Positions 36,155-48,851 of a stretch of 64,000 nucleotides of DNA are shown here, one piece after another. The stretch covers positions 18,522,001 to 18,586,000 of the forward strand of contig JAUCBN010000003.1 of NCBI GenBank assembly GCA_035048815.1, given 5' to 3'. Every line of letters begins with the position of its first letter. Within the stretch, counting starts at the first letter, position 1. The stretch comes from Abelmoschus esculentus (Eukaryota; Streptophyta; Magnoliopsida; Malvales; Malvaceae). A program made the position numbers and the translations under genes. Under the pieces are notes generated by a model. That model was not told the DNA's origin, made no database searches, and saw nothing but the letters and a program-made list of their open reading frames with translations.

Positions 36155-36423
36155 AACTCATGAAAATTTAAATCAATTATAATTTGGATTGGATCAAAGA
36201 CCCTTAAAGATTCAAAGTTTTGGCTTAGTTTATAAAATTTTCCTTAAGTTTTCAGTTTTTACAAAATAGTCACTAGTTTTAAAATTCTAAGGATTCAAGC
36301 GTCTATTTTTGAAATTAAGTTGACCAAAGTCAATTTTATATTAAATAAGAATTTTAGGATATTTTTCATAATTTATTTCGATTAAAAATAAATTTTTAAA
36401 TACTTAATCCCGCCCTCGACGTT
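36155..36423. other. AT-rich LTR-like remnant, no gene
   Basis: Content resembles the 5' part of a gypsy LTR on the - strand, possibly continuing 32572-33958 beyond the solo LTR. No other feature was seen. Confidence 0.3.
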
Positions 36424-37066
36424 CAAAATTTTTATTATTTTAGCTCTTATTTTTTAGATAAATTTAGCCTTTAACCTATATCTTTTTGCAAAAATCTTAT
36501 TTTTTTAACTAACATATGACTAGGCCGTTAAAAATTTAACGATGGTAACATATAATAATATATTTTAAATGACATGATATTTAAGCTATCAAATACATAC
36601 ACATGAAATATAATTTTATTCTAATATAAGATATAAAATAATTAAAATTCAAATAAAATATTAAAAAATAATTAAATATAAAACAAAAGGATAGTAAAAC
36701 TTCTTAATTAAATCTAAATACCCAAAATTATATAAAAAAGCAGAGTAGTAAATTTATTTAAGGTTTAATAGCCAAAATATTTTAGATTTAATTAAGTTTT
36801 AATATTTTATTTGAATTTGAATTATTTTATATTGAAATAAAATTATATTCCATATGTTTGTATTTGATAGGTTAGATATCATATCATTTAAAATATATTA
36901 TCGCATGTTTATTATATGTCATGATCATTAAATTTTTAACGCTGCAGTCATCATCATAGTTAAAAATAAGATATTTATCAAAAAGATTTAGGTTCAGGGC
37001 TAAATCCAAACAAAGAATGAGAGCCAAAATGATAAAAATTATAAAGATTAAGGGTTAAATTTATCT
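36424..37066. mobile_element. Foldback MITE-like element with about 300-bp inverted arms
   Basis: The left arm (about 36424-36732) and the reverse complement of the right arm (about 36768-37066) align over almost their full length. They share 'aacctatatctttttg', 'gttaaaaatttaacg/aatg', 'tatattttaaatgayatgat' and 'aattaaatctaaa'. The spacer is about 35 bp. The long arms suggest a Mutator-type or foldback MITE. The outer ends and target duplication could not be fixed because similarity fades into AT-rich sequence (possibly 36400-37080). Confidence 0.65.
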
Positions 37067-37580
37067 TTATGCCTTAAAAATATTAAGACGTCAACTGTAG
37101 GTGGTATTTTACTCCCATCATTTATTTTATCATATATTCTTAAAATTTTTAAATATTTTTTTATTTTTAAAATTTAATCTCTAAACACCGAAAACTATCA
37201 AACAAGACTATATATATATAAAAAAACTCATTATGTACATATTTTAACTTATTCCTACAAAATACTATGTAGGCTTATTATATTGTCTTTTTGCTCTTAA
37301 TAAATTCATGGTATAGGATTGGTGATCCTATAAGATAGACTTACAAAATCACTAAAGTTTGATGATAAACTATTCAATGCTCATAATAAATTTATATTTA
37401 GAATTCACGCGGTTTTATTTAAGATAGACTTGATAAATTCATTAAATTTAATTTAAAAGATTAACTTATTAAATACTCTAAATAATTTCTTAAATTCGAT
37501 TCGAGTAATCTATTAAGAACTTGATGAAATAAAATACATAAGTTTAAAAGATTAATCATCTTCTATGAACTAAATTGGTT
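37067..37580. other. AT-rich intergenic sequence
   Basis: No gene, repeat unit or motif could be supported, apart from a short (TA)n run near 37210. Confidence 0.5.
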
Positions 37581-37984
37581 AGTGCTTACTTATATCTTAA
37601 TATATCTTGATTAAATTATTGATTTATCATAAAATTTAATTGAACTAAATATTAGTGGTGCGTTATGAATTAATTTATACTTTAATAAATTTTATATTTG
37701 TTAATTTATTAAGATAATAATTGTTCATCTCATTAGGTATTATTTCAAAATTCAAATCAAACGTATACTAATTTCATAAATTGGTTTTTTAAAGTGCTTA
37801 CTTATATCTTAATATATCTTGATTAAATTATTGATTTATCATAAAATTTAATTGAACTAAATATTAGTGGTGCGTTATGAATTAATTTATATTTTAATAA
37901 ATTTTATATTTGTTAATTTATTAAGATAATAATTGTTCATTTCATTAGGTATTATTTCAAAATTCAAATCAAACGTATACTAAT
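37581..37984. repeat. Tandem duplication, two 192-bp copies
   Basis: The copies 37581-37772 and 37793-37984 differ at about two positions and are separated by 20 bp. The near identity in AT-rich DNA suggests a recent local duplication. Confidence 0.88.
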
Positions 37985-38119
37985 ACGTAACTGCTAGTTT
38001 TGTTATTGTTCCTTTTTATTTTCAAAGCCAAAGAATCAGCAGATTTTTCTTTTTTGATTTTTCCCTATCCAACTCGTCTTTTTTACTTTTTTACCCCCTA
38101 TTTCGCTTTAAATATTGTT

Positions 38120-38631
38120 TGACACGTTGTTTTTTTTTTTTGGGGGGGGTATTTTCTCTTAAAAATAGTTATTTATTTAGGGTTTTATTTTTTATTCAGG
38201 GTAATGAATATGAAAGTATTCTTATAATTTTTGGAGATGATATTTATTTTTTATGTTTATTCATCAATTACACTAATCAAGACAAAATACTTACAAATTT
38301 TTATCATATCAAATTTATTTTATTTTTTATATTTTTTCTCTAGTTTTTATTGGTATTTTTTAAAAAATTATTTATTTAGAGTTTTATTTTTTATTTGAGT
38401 GTATGAATATGAAAGCACCTCATAACCTTAGGACACCATATTTATTTTTGATGTCTACTTATCGAGTACACCAATAAGAAAAAATAAATATCAAACAGTG
38501 ATTTTTATCACAACTAACTTAATTTATTTTCTTTTATTTATTTCTTTTTACTGAATTTTATCAGTATTTTTTTTTAAAAAAAAATCATTTATTTAGGGTT
38601 TTAATTTTTTTATTCAGGTGTATGAATATAA
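38120..38631. repeat. Degenerate tandem repeats of about 220 bp
   Basis: The phrase 'ttatttagggttttattttt' ... 'gtatgaatatgaaag' ... 'ataattttt' recurs starting near 38165, 38375 and 38590. A T12G8 homopolymer pair lies at 38130-38149. The ORF at 38119-38343 is low-complexity. Confidence 0.6.
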
Positions 38632-39785
38632 AAAAACTCTCATAATTTTTGGAGAAGATGTTATTTTTTATATCTATTTATAGATTACACCTATCAAGAA
38701 ATACTTCTAAATAATGTTTTTTATCGTATTAAATTTAATTTATTTATTATAAAATTTTTAATTTTTATTTTGTTATCATTTGTTTACTATCGTTAAAACA
38801 CTAATAAAGATAGTAACGTGTCATGGGATACCATTACTTTTAGACTTAAAATTTATACATTCTATTAATTAGGTTATAATTTAAAATAACTCATCAAATA
38901 TATGAGTCAAAACTCAAAATTTTGATTTTCTCCCTTCTTCCTCTCTATTAACAACACTTCTCTTTCTTTTCTTCTTTACCATTTTTCGTCAATGTTGTAA
39001 GAAAAACTACTGCTACAAAACAAACATATTAACAATGACTAGAAAAATAAAAAAAATGCGTAAACATAAAATAAATTAATCATTGTATTATGATTAAAAT
39101 CATTGTCTTAAAAGCAATTTCGATCGGATGGTGTAATCACAATGATGGATATTGTCTTCGGTTAATACAATCTTTCAAACATCGTACACTCAAAGTGAGA
39201 AAGTGAAACATCGTATACTCTCATAATTTTTGGAGAAGTTATTTTTGATATCTATTTATTAATTACACCTATGAAGAAATACTTATAAATAGTGTTTTTT
39301 ATCGTAATAAATTCAATTTATTTATTGTAAAATTCCTAATGTTTTGTTTTAAATAGGGTTTTGTTTTGTTATCATTTGTTTACTGTCGTTAAAATATTAA
39401 TGAAGATAGTGACATATCATGAGATACCATTATTTTTAGACTTAAAACTTACACATTCTATTAATTAGGTTAAATTCAAAATAACTCATAAATCAAAACT
39501 CAAATTTTTTATTTTCTCTCTTCTTCCTCTGCAACAACAGTTCTCTTTCTTTTCTTCTTTACCATTTTTCGTTAATGTTGTAAGAAAAACTATTGCTACA
39601 AAACAAACATATTAACAACGACTAGCAAAATAAAAAAAATAAGTAAACATAAAATAAATTGATTATTGTATCGTAATAAAAATTATTGTTTTAGAAGCAA
39701 TTTTGATCATATGGTGTAATCACAATGATGGATGTTGCCTCCTAAGGTTAATACAATCTTTCAAACATTGTACACTCGAAGTGAA
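38632..39785. repeat. Direct duplication, about 580-bp units
   Basis: 38632-39210 and about 39216-39785 align along their length ('tttgttatcatttgtttact', 'tcttcctctgcaacaac/ctctattaac', 'ttaccatttttcgt', 'ggtgtaatcacaatgatgga'). They are less similar than the 37581-37984 pair and therefore older. No ORF is conserved. Confidence 0.75.
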
Positions 39786-41742
39786 GAACTGAAACTCGCT
39801 TTATGTTGCTCTCTTCGAAGAAAATATGAATGATCAAATATTTTTGGTGTGTAAAATAATAAACTTAAGCTCTTTATTTATAAGATAAAAGTAAAGACAA
39901 ATAGGTAAATAAGACAAAAATAATTATCATAAAAATCTTAACCGCTTTTATAATATTTACTATATTTAGAATAAAATCTTATTTAAAATAAATAAAATTT
40001 TATTTTATTTTGTATCATCCAACAAATTGTTTCATTTCGGGCACACCCAAGTTAGCAAGAATTGTATGTTTTGGTGTGGTTACCTGATTTTTCTGTTTTA
40101 CATTCGAACTTCAATTTTGCATTTTGTACATGACAAAATTAAGAAAAATAGGTAGCAAGAATTGTAACTTAAAGTGGTTATCTTGAAAATATATATATAT
40201 TTTTTGGTTAGCAACCGGTTCCAGTATACCCACCCAATTATTATTCTTGTGTGATAAACTACTTGTATGTTTAATTTGGACTAATGTGTTCATCAAAATG
40301 TATATTGGAGTAGGCAATAGTAGCTGAGTTATCTTGTCAACTAAGATAAATGAACATAATTTTACTATTAGTAGACTTACATCAAAGAAAACCGAAAACG
40401 TTGATGATGAGGAAGATTCAAACAGTGAAGGCTGAAAATCCTAGCTGCAGGGACAGAAAAGGATCGTGTACAAAGACGGAGCCAGGATTCGTAAGTTGGA
40501 TTCGGTGAATTAATCGTGAGGGAGAGTATGTTTGGATGTCTTTTGAATAAATAATGCACTCAACTAGGAGGGAATAGGGATTGCAGACTTGTTGCATTTG
40601 CCATGTAAGTTTGAAATAATGTATAAATTTTGGGATTAAAAGTGTTATTATTTTAAGATATGTTTTTTTAACTTTTTTAATGTTTAGCGATTAAAATGAT
40701 AACGAAACGAAACAAAATATTAAAAACCCTTTTAAACTAAAATATTAATTGAATGATTAAAAAATATAGGTTGATGATCACAATTAATATTATTTTTTCT
40801 TAACAATTAAGGGTGAGTAAAACACAATTTGACTTAAAAAAATCAAATAACTCAATTCTACTTGAGGTGAAAATATTTAACTCATCTTAAATCGACTTAA
40901 AATTTTATAAACTCAGTTCGACTCAAAAAAATTTTAAATAAAATTTGAATTATAAAATATAAAACCGGTTGGTTTTTATTAAATCATACATTTAACTTCT
41001 ATAATATAAAAATATATGCAACATGTTGTCATTTATTAACAAATTATCTACTTTAAAAAATTATTTTATTATTATTATTATTATTATTATTATAATTATT
41101 AAAATATATCAAATGTAATCAATTTGTTCAATTATATAATTGATAATTCAATGAAAATAAAAAATGTACATCGTGTTGTTATTTGTTAACAAAATATTTA
41201 GTTTAATAAGAATAATAATTATTATTATAATTAAATATATCAAGTGTAATCAATTTGCTCAATTATATAATTAATAAAGACTTAAGGATGTTTAAACTAA
41301 AATATTTAAGTCAGTTATTACTACTTTTTATCTTTTTATCGAAATGTTATCTTTTTAAACATACAAAGATTAAAATATTCATTTTTAGAATTGGAAAAAT
41401 TTTAATTTTTCAAACAAACGAGGACTAAAATTTAATTTTTTTAATAATAAAAGGACTAAATCTAATTTGTAAGTATAGTAAAAAGCTTAAAATAAATTTT
41501 AAAGTACAATATAAAACTTAAATATTTATTTTTATAGTACAGAAATTAAAATGAACTTTTAACAATAGTAAAAAATAACTTCTGCTATATGTTCTGTTCG
41601 TTGAACTTTATTAACTCAAACTTGCGGTTTTAATCGATTTTCGGATACTTGTCCGATAAAGTAAGCTTGATAAATAATCAAACAAAGGTGTTTAGCTCCT
41701 TTCAAAATCAAAAGAGAACAACGGAAAGAGATAATTCAGAAA
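39786..41742. other. AT-rich intergenic sequence with ATT microsatellite
   Basis: There is no supported gene. An (ATT/TTA)n run lies at about 41065-41100 and a TATA-rich run near 40190-40200. The short ORF at 40377-40559 (-) has no recognisable domain. Confidence 0.5.
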
Positions 41743-41747
41743 AAGAT

Positions 41748-43004
41748 TGTAAATTAAAATTGGTTTTGAGATAAAAATATGTTAGAGGACTATTTTAAAA
41801 TAATTTTTAAAATTTTTAAGTTAAAAATAAATCTTTAAGTCAAACCAAGAAATCAAAATATTCTTTTAAGTAAATTTACTTTAGGCGCTTCGATACCATC
41901 CAAAATGATATCGATACCCAGCTTTAAATTTAAATAAATATTCTTGAGTTTTTCTAAGTGTTTCGATACACCTATAAATAGTTTCGAAACGACCTTCGTT
42001 TTATAACCAAGATTTTGAAGTTTCAACAGAAGTTCCAAAACGCGTTCCGGTACTAGAATGGATCTGTCAATGATCGTTTCGAAACAACCTTACGAGGTAT
42101 CAATACCATGCTATATTTTCTAAAATAATTTAAAATTGACAAGGCGTTTCGATACGCCTAGTCATAGTATCGCATCTCTCTTAATTTTAAATGTTTTTGA
42201 CCGTTGATGTTATTTGAGCTTTAAATGTTAGTTGACCAGTTTTGAAACGTCCCAAAGAGAGTTTCGATACGATGGGTCACAATTTACTTGTATCGATACA
42301 CTGTTTTGATACACCCCTGTTTTAAAGACTAAGAGTTTTGATATCATGACCTATGTTTTCGAAACCCTTGTAATAAATCCACAACATCTTTTTCTTCTTT
42401 TGTACTGTTTCAAAACAGGTACCCCATGTTTCGATACCAGAGTTTATAGAAGTGCATTTATGGTGGGAAGATAAAGCTCTAACGTCTATATTTATAATTC
42501 CAACAAACCCCAACGGTTAGAATTCAGTGAGGAGGTATAAAATCAAGTCTCTAAAATAACAACAACTAATAATCCATAAGATAACATCCTAGCATCAAAT
42601 TCAACCTCAAGGGCTTAATCGTAAAATTTCTCATACCCAACTCTTGTAATCTTTATTGTAATTCTTTGTTAGAGTTTGGGGTGTTTTTTATTGTAATTGG
42701 GCAAAATCTATCTGTATGAGAGAAATCAAATTTGCCTTTCTTCTATTTATAATCTTGTGAGGTTGATTGATTCGGTTTGTAACTGTTATCCCTTGAACCG
42801 AGAAAAAGTTTAAATTCAATAGTGAATTAAATTGAAAATCCTTAGTGGGAGCTAAGATAGTGTATGTCTGTGTTTGTTCGAAGGCCGAACCACTATGAAT
42901 CTTGTGTTCTTCATTTTCCACATTTTTACCAAAATCTTCCAACAAAATTTTTAATAACCAAGTCTCCCCCTCTTAGCCAACTATATCAATCGATCAACTC
43001 AACA
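41748..43004 (+). repeat. 5' LTR of second copia-like element
   Basis: 1257 bp, from TGTAAATTAAAATTGG to CTCAACA, abutting the PBS. It contains dispersed TTTCGATAC, GTTTCGAAAC and TATCGATAC words between 41888 and 42440. Confidence 0.9.
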
Positions 43005-43092
43005 ATTGGTATCAGAGCCTAATCTTTGAAGGAATTAACATCCACCAAAGAAGATTCAAAGATTGTTGATCATCCGTTCAAGTCAAAGAAAA

Positions 43093-44758
43093 TGACATCT
43101 ACTTCTAGACAAAGTTATAACGAGTCATACTCTATTACAAGGTCACCATACTTCAACGGAGATAATTACCCCTATTGAAAGAATAGAAGAGGCTCTTCAT
43201 CAAATCCTATGATTATGTTCTTTGGAACATAATTGAAGATGGACCTTCAATTCCGAAGAAGCAAGAAGGCCACCGACAAGTTCCAAAAACAAGAAGTGAG
43301 ATGACAGTAGAAGAAAGAATAAGAATTTCAACAAACGACAAGGCACTTCACATTTTGTTTTGTTCTCTTATTCCCGATATTTATTCAAAAATGCTATCTT
43401 GCAAAAGTGCGAAGTAAGTTTGAGATTCTCTAGAGATGACTTATGAAGGCACCAACGATGTAAAGGAAACCAAGATTGGTCTGCTAAATCTCAACTACGA
43501 GAATTTCAATATGGAACTGGATGAGAACATCACAAAAATGTTTAATAGATTCTCCATAATTGTCAATAGGCTTAAAGGATTCAGTAAAATCATTTCGGAG
43601 GAGAAATTAGTTCAAATGCTCATCTACTCTCTTACTGAGTCTTAGGATAGTAAGAAGACCGCTATCATTGAAGCCAAAGACTTGAAGACCTTGAAACTCG
43701 ATGCTCTCGTGGGTTCACTTCTCACCTATGAAATTATGAAGAAAGGAAAGGAAGAAGAAAAGAAGAAATATAAGAAGAATATGGAGAAAAAAAAGGTTAA
43801 AGCAAAGAAACAAGGGATTACCTTCAAAGCCTCTCTACCTCTAGAGGTGGGCAACACAAGTGAAGAATAAGAACTAGAAGAGTTGGGCTATGATATTCAA
43901 ATGGTTCATTCGGCTTATGAAGTCAAAAAAAATCAAAGATTTCAAAGAAAGAATGACTTCAAAAGAAGGAGCCAAGAAGATGAAAGTGGCCAAATCATAT
44001 ACTATGAGTGCAAGGAACTGGGTCACATTAGAATTGAATATCCATATTATAAGAATAAAGGGTTCGACAAAAAGAAGAAGCACAAGGCTCATGTTGCTAC
44101 TTAGAGCGATGAGGATTCATCATCCAATGAAGATGAGGTAGAAAACTTATGTCTTATGTCTTTTGATGAACGAAAGATAATCCTTGAATCCTTTTGAAAT
44201 GAACTTACATAAAATGATTTATATGATGCTTATGATGAACTGCAAGATGTATACGATGAATTAGTTTTAGAATATAAGGAATCTTTTAAGAAAAACAAGA
44301 TAATTATTTTAGATTTAAAAATTGAGAATGATTCCTTAGTTAAAACCAATTTAGAATTAGAAAGTAAACTAAAGGAAATGCATGAGAAATTTGAGGAATT
44401 AAAGAAGAAAATAATAGCATGTATAATTTACTCTTTAAGGTGAAAGATGATCACCTAAAAGAAATAAGTGATTTAAAAAGTTCTTTAGGCAAGATTAGTT
44501 CTAATAATATACTTAAGGGTGAATCATCTAGAACCAATCATGCTAGGAAGAACTTTTATAACTATAAATATGGAAGTTTCCCTAGGAAATATAAAGGTAA
44601 AAAAATTAGGAGCATATGAGTTCCTAAGAATATTATTGCTTCTAATGACATTGTTGCTATTGCTACTAGGCTCCCTAAGGGGACCAAGCTTATGGGAACT
44701 AACAAGCATGGACCCAAACAAGTTTAGTTACCAAAAGCAAAAACTTAATTTCATGTTT
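43093..44758 (+). pseudogene. Copia-type gag (UBN2, CCHC), broken
   Basis: The probable start is the ATG at 43093 (MTSTSRQSYNE), giving 'SPYFNGDNYPY' then, in another frame, 'SYDYVLWNIIEDG'. 'MTYEGTNDVKETKIGLLNLN' and 'ITKMFNRFSIIVNRLKGF' (43436-43645) and 'LKTLKLDALVGSLLTYEI' (43682-43870) form the UBN2 core. The zinc knuckle (about 43996-44040) reads YYECKELGHIRIEYP: two of the expected Cys are Tyr, so metal binding is probably lost. A coiled-coil-like segment (44200-44410) and the gag-end 'WVPK'-type repeats follow. Several in-frame stops (43643-43645, 43868-43870, 44102-44104) and frame changes make it non-functional. Confidence 0.8.
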
Positions 44759-45937
44759 GTAGGTGAGCATTACTACAAGGTCAAAGCTTAAAGTCAATTT
44801 ATGAGAAACCTTGATGGTAGATGCTCAAGGAGTGACCAAAGACAAAAGAAGATTAAAGGTGCAAGAGCTTGATCTTAATGGAGTGATGACAACTCCAAAA
44901 GAAAAATTGAAAATATTAACTCAATCGGTTTATACCTTTAATTTTATCGTAAATTTTTTACTTTGTCAATAGTTTTATTTTTTTGTTTGAATAAGCATGA
45001 ACCTATATGTTTAAATTGATTCGATATCTTGCATGATTGTTATGATTATATGTTATCTATGACATTGACTCTATTTTATGATGCTCACTGTTCATTGCAT
45101 AGTTGAATTTTGCTAATGGTGCATTTTAATCATGTCATAACATCATATGCATGCTTTTTGGACTTTAGGGACCCATTTCTAGTACTTTAGAAGCCTAAAA
45201 TGTAAAGCATAGGTAGGGGGTATCAAAACTTTAGATATTTGTTTCGATACCTGTTCTTCAAGATCATCTTAGGTCGTATCTGGGTTATTTAGTATCAAAA
45301 TGCCTAAAATGCGTTTCGATACAGATTTAGTTTTGATACAGGTTGGAATGGTTTCGTAATATCCTATTTAAAAACGGCCATAAGGGCGTATCGAAACGCG
45401 TATCGAAACGCGTAGCGACAAATTAGGTTTAAAATACCCAAATCTTCTTTCAACTCAAATTAAAATACATCAAACCCTCATCTCAAAAACCCTATCCGAA
45501 ACCTTCTTTATAAAACCTCTCTATTCATCAATTTTTACCACAAAATCAAACGTTTTCTTGAAGGATTTTTTATCAAATCATCAAGGATAAGGCTATATCG
45601 AATTTTGATGCTTCAAAAATCAACAATTTCATCCTAATCCATATTCAAGGTATTTTCGAAAAACCTTATTTTTTATTTTTAGAATGTTAAAATTTAGATT
45701 TTGAACATATTATGTTTGTTATTGTGTGGGTTTTCAAAATCCTACAAATTTTTCTCAAAATCAAAAATTTTTATTTGAATATAAATTATTTTCATCATAT
45801 TCTTGTTCTGGTTTTCAAGTTCTTTTAAAATTTTCAAAACCCTTGAATTATTGATTAATATAATTGAATAAGGTTTATAAAGCATATATTTTTTTAAGTG
45901 GCTAACACTAATCCTTAACCGTTTTAATTCTCAGATT
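44759..45937 (+). other. Spacer between gag and extra ORF
   Basis: Mostly untranslated. 45218-45415 carries GTATCAAAAC, TTTCGATAC and GTATCGAAACGCGTATCG words like those in the LTRs. No domain was seen. Confidence 0.5.
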
Positions 45938-47098
45938 ATGGCACCTAGGAAGCGTCAACGTAACGATAGAAGTAGTTTATCGAGTGTCGCTGTCCGTACT
46001 TCCCAAACCGATCTTCAAGTGGTCTACGAAAAGTGTTTGGATGATCACTTGAAGATTGACAATTTTCAACACTTCATAAATCATAAGCTCAAGAAAGAAC
46101 AATGTGTGGATGTGGGTTTCATGAACTCGTTGAAATTCCAATTCCGTTACATTCAGCTCTTCCATGGTTGAATGTTCTTGACCTTCCTCTCATCCACTGG
46201 CAAGTTCTATCTAACCCGTATCCTTATCTTTTATGTTAATGTCTCATACATTCTTTCGAAGGACAAATCTAAGGTGATCACCATCGAGTCATACCTTACG
46301 GGGAGACGTTTTCAGATATATGTTTAGACCTTTTGTGATGTCTTTGGATTTGAGGATAAAGGCATTGAGGATGAAACTTTGCTTGACACCATCACAGGTT
46401 CCGTTATGAACCTTGACGTCCATGACCACTTTTTGTATCTCATTATCTCTTGGTGGATTCGTCCATCAAACGATAAGTATTTATGGATTCGTCAAGTTGA
46501 CGGATTTTGGATTAATTGATTTCGTTAATCCAAGAAGCCAAATCTTCCTAAAATCATCTTTGTCGACTTTGTTTGGAAGATTAACAATTGTCACACTCCT
46601 CAGGTTCACTCATTCTCATATGCTTGTTTGCTAAGTTTTATCTTTGTGCATTTGGGAATCGATTGCTCCTACGACATCATGAAGTCCGTCAAAGAATCAA
46701 TCGACGCAACTTTTCTGAACCATTCCCATTTCCAATATATTGGTGGAGAATTGGTTCTTGGTGAGGCTCTTCCTCCTACTTCTCCCGTTGGTCTAAGACT
46801 TCTCCAACAAGTGGCTCCTAATACCGAGATGATGACCTTTCTTACGAGACAATTTGAAAGCTTGGGAAATCGTATGGATAATAGGTTTGATTCCATAAAT
46901 GCTCACTTCAACACTCGTTTTGATGTTATAAACACAAATTTAACGAATCTTAAAAATCAAAACTTTTCTATGAGGCTTACTCTTGAAACCCTTCGCGATC
47001 AATGGCGTCTTCAAAATGCTCCAACAACTAGCCATGATGATGAAGATGGTGGTGAGGATGATGAGGATGGTGAGGGTGATGGTAATGTACACGACTAG
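45938..47098 (+). pseudogene. Accessory ORF of the gag-only element, acidic C-terminus
   Basis: A single reading frame of 387 codons runs from MAPRKRQRND to a C-terminal Asp/Glu/Gly run. It is interrupted by four in-frame stops (46169-46171, 46325-46327, 46520-46522, 46529-46531) with no frameshift. The N-terminus is basic (possible nuclear or RNA-binding tail); the middle has 'FVHLGIDCSYDIMKSVKESI'; residues about 290-355 contain 'LTRQFESLGNRMDNRFDSIN' heptad-like repeats suggesting a coiled coil; the last 20 residues are acidic. It is not gag, RT, integrase or protease. Intact length with only stops suggests point-mutation decay after insertion, so it was probably a genuine protein when the element was active. 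I do not recognise a characterised function. Confidence 0.65.
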
Positions 47099-47420
47099 TT
47101 CTTAGCTATATCTAGTTTTGCTATGGCTTTTTAGGACTAATTATGTTTCTTTAGGTTTAAGTTGCATTTCATATTTTCATATTAAGACTTATGCACCTTT
47201 GTTATTTCATTTGCTATGCTTTGACATTATTTTTGGTTTTTAATTTTTAAAGCTATGTTATGTTTGAATTTTATTTGATTGCTTGCTTATTAGTTTATAG
47301 AAAAGTCTTTAAAATAAATTTTTAAAGGTATGCAAAAATTAAGGGGGAGTTTTAAACTTAAAAATTTTATTTTAAACTTAAAAATTTATTTTGGTTTTGT
47401 TATATCAAAAATGGGAAGAT

Positions 47421-48727
47421 TGTAAAAATAAAATTAATTTTGATATAACAAATATGTTAGAGGACTATTTTGAAATAAATTTTTAAGTCCCTAAGTAAAA
47501 ATAAAATTTCAAGTCAAACTAGGAACATCAAAATATTTTTTAAAGTAAATTTACTTTAGACAATTCGATACCATCCAAAATAGTATCGATACCCAGCTTT
47601 AAATTTCGATTAATGTTCTTGAGTCTTTCTAGGCGTTTCGATACACCTATAAATAGTTTCGAAGCAGCCTTTATTTTGTAACCAAGATTTTGAAGTTTTA
47701 ACAGAAATTTCGAAAAACGTTCCGATACTGGAATGAATCTACCAATGATTGTTTCGAAACAACCCTATGAGGTATCGAGATACCATGCTATATTTTCTAA
47801 AATAATTTAAAATTGACAAGGCATTTCGATACACATAGTCATAGTTTTGATACCTTGAAAAATCCTCTACGTCTCTCTTAATTTTAAATGTTTTTGACCG
47901 TTGGTGTTAGTTGAGCTTTAAAATCTAATTGACCAATTTCAAAATAGTCCCGAGGGTTTTTCGATATGATGGGTCACAGTTTACTTGTTGTATTGATGCA
48001 CCGTTTTGATACACCCTTATTTTAAAGACTAAGAGTTTTGATACCATGACCTATGGTTTCGAAACCCCTATAATAAATGCACAATGTCTCTTTCTTCTTT
48101 TATACTATTTCGAAACAGGTACCCCGTGTTTCGATACCATAGGTTGTAGAAGTGCATTTATGGTGGAAAGATGAAGCTCCAACGTCTATATTTATAATTC
48201 CAACAACCCAGTGGTTAGAATTCAATGAGAAGGTATAAAATCAAGTCTCCAAAGCAACAACAACAACTAATGATCCACAAGATAGCATCCTAGCATCAAA
48301 TCCAACCTCAAGGGCTTAATTGCAAAATTTCTTGTACCCAACTCTTGTAATCTTTATTGTAATCCTTTGTTAGAGTTTGTGGAGTGTTTTTTTCTATAAT
48401 TGAGAAAAATATATCTATTTGAGAGAAACCAAATTTGTCTTTCTTCTATTTATAACCTTGTGAGGTTGAATCAATCTTTGGGTAGAAAGATTGATTCGGT
48501 TTGTAACGGTTATCCCTTGAACCGAGAAAAAGGTCAAATTCAATAGTGAATTGGATTGAAAATCCTTAATGGGAGCTAAGGTAGTGGATGTAGGTGCTTG
48601 TTCGAAGACCGAACCACTATAATCTTGTGTTCTTCATTTTCTATATTTTTACCGAAATCTTCCAACAAAATTTTTAATAGTCAATTAACCCCCTCTTGGC
48701 TAACTATATCAATCGGTCAACTCAACA
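47421..48727 (+). repeat. 3' LTR of second copia-like element
   Basis: 1307 bp, matching 41748-43004 with scattered substitutions and small indels. It carries the same CGATAC and TCGAAAC words and ends CTCAACA before the AAGAT duplication. Confidence 0.9.
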
Positions 48728-48851
48728 AAGATAACCTAATGTTATTTGAACATTGGTTGTATTCCTCAAAAAATGAGTGGATAAATGCGGTAGGTTAAGA
48801 CTCTATTTATAGTTTAAGCCTATCATGATCCAGATTCAGATTCGAGTTTTA

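Larger units (their letters stand above)
41748..48727 (+). mobile_element. Second gag-only copia-like LTR element with an extra ORF
   Basis: The 6980-bp element has perfect AAGAT duplications (41743-41747, 48728-48732). 5' LTR 41748-43004 (1257 bp), PBS ATTGGTATCAGAGCC starting at 43005, internal region 43005-47420, PPT-like AAAAATGGGAAGAT just before the 3' LTR 47421-48727 (1307 bp). A stronger purine tract, aagggggag, sits near 47340. The gag (43093-44758) is homologous to that of 10144-14579 but keeps a zinc-knuckle region, and an additional ORF (45938-47098) lies downstream. No protease, integrase or RT is present. The LTRs differ noticeably, so the insertion is older than the element at 10144-14579. 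Confidence 0.92.

Noticed and set aside
38130..38149. T12G8 homopolymer pair as a regulatory tract
   Set aside because: Could be a slippage product or a sequencing artefact; nothing around it suggests function.
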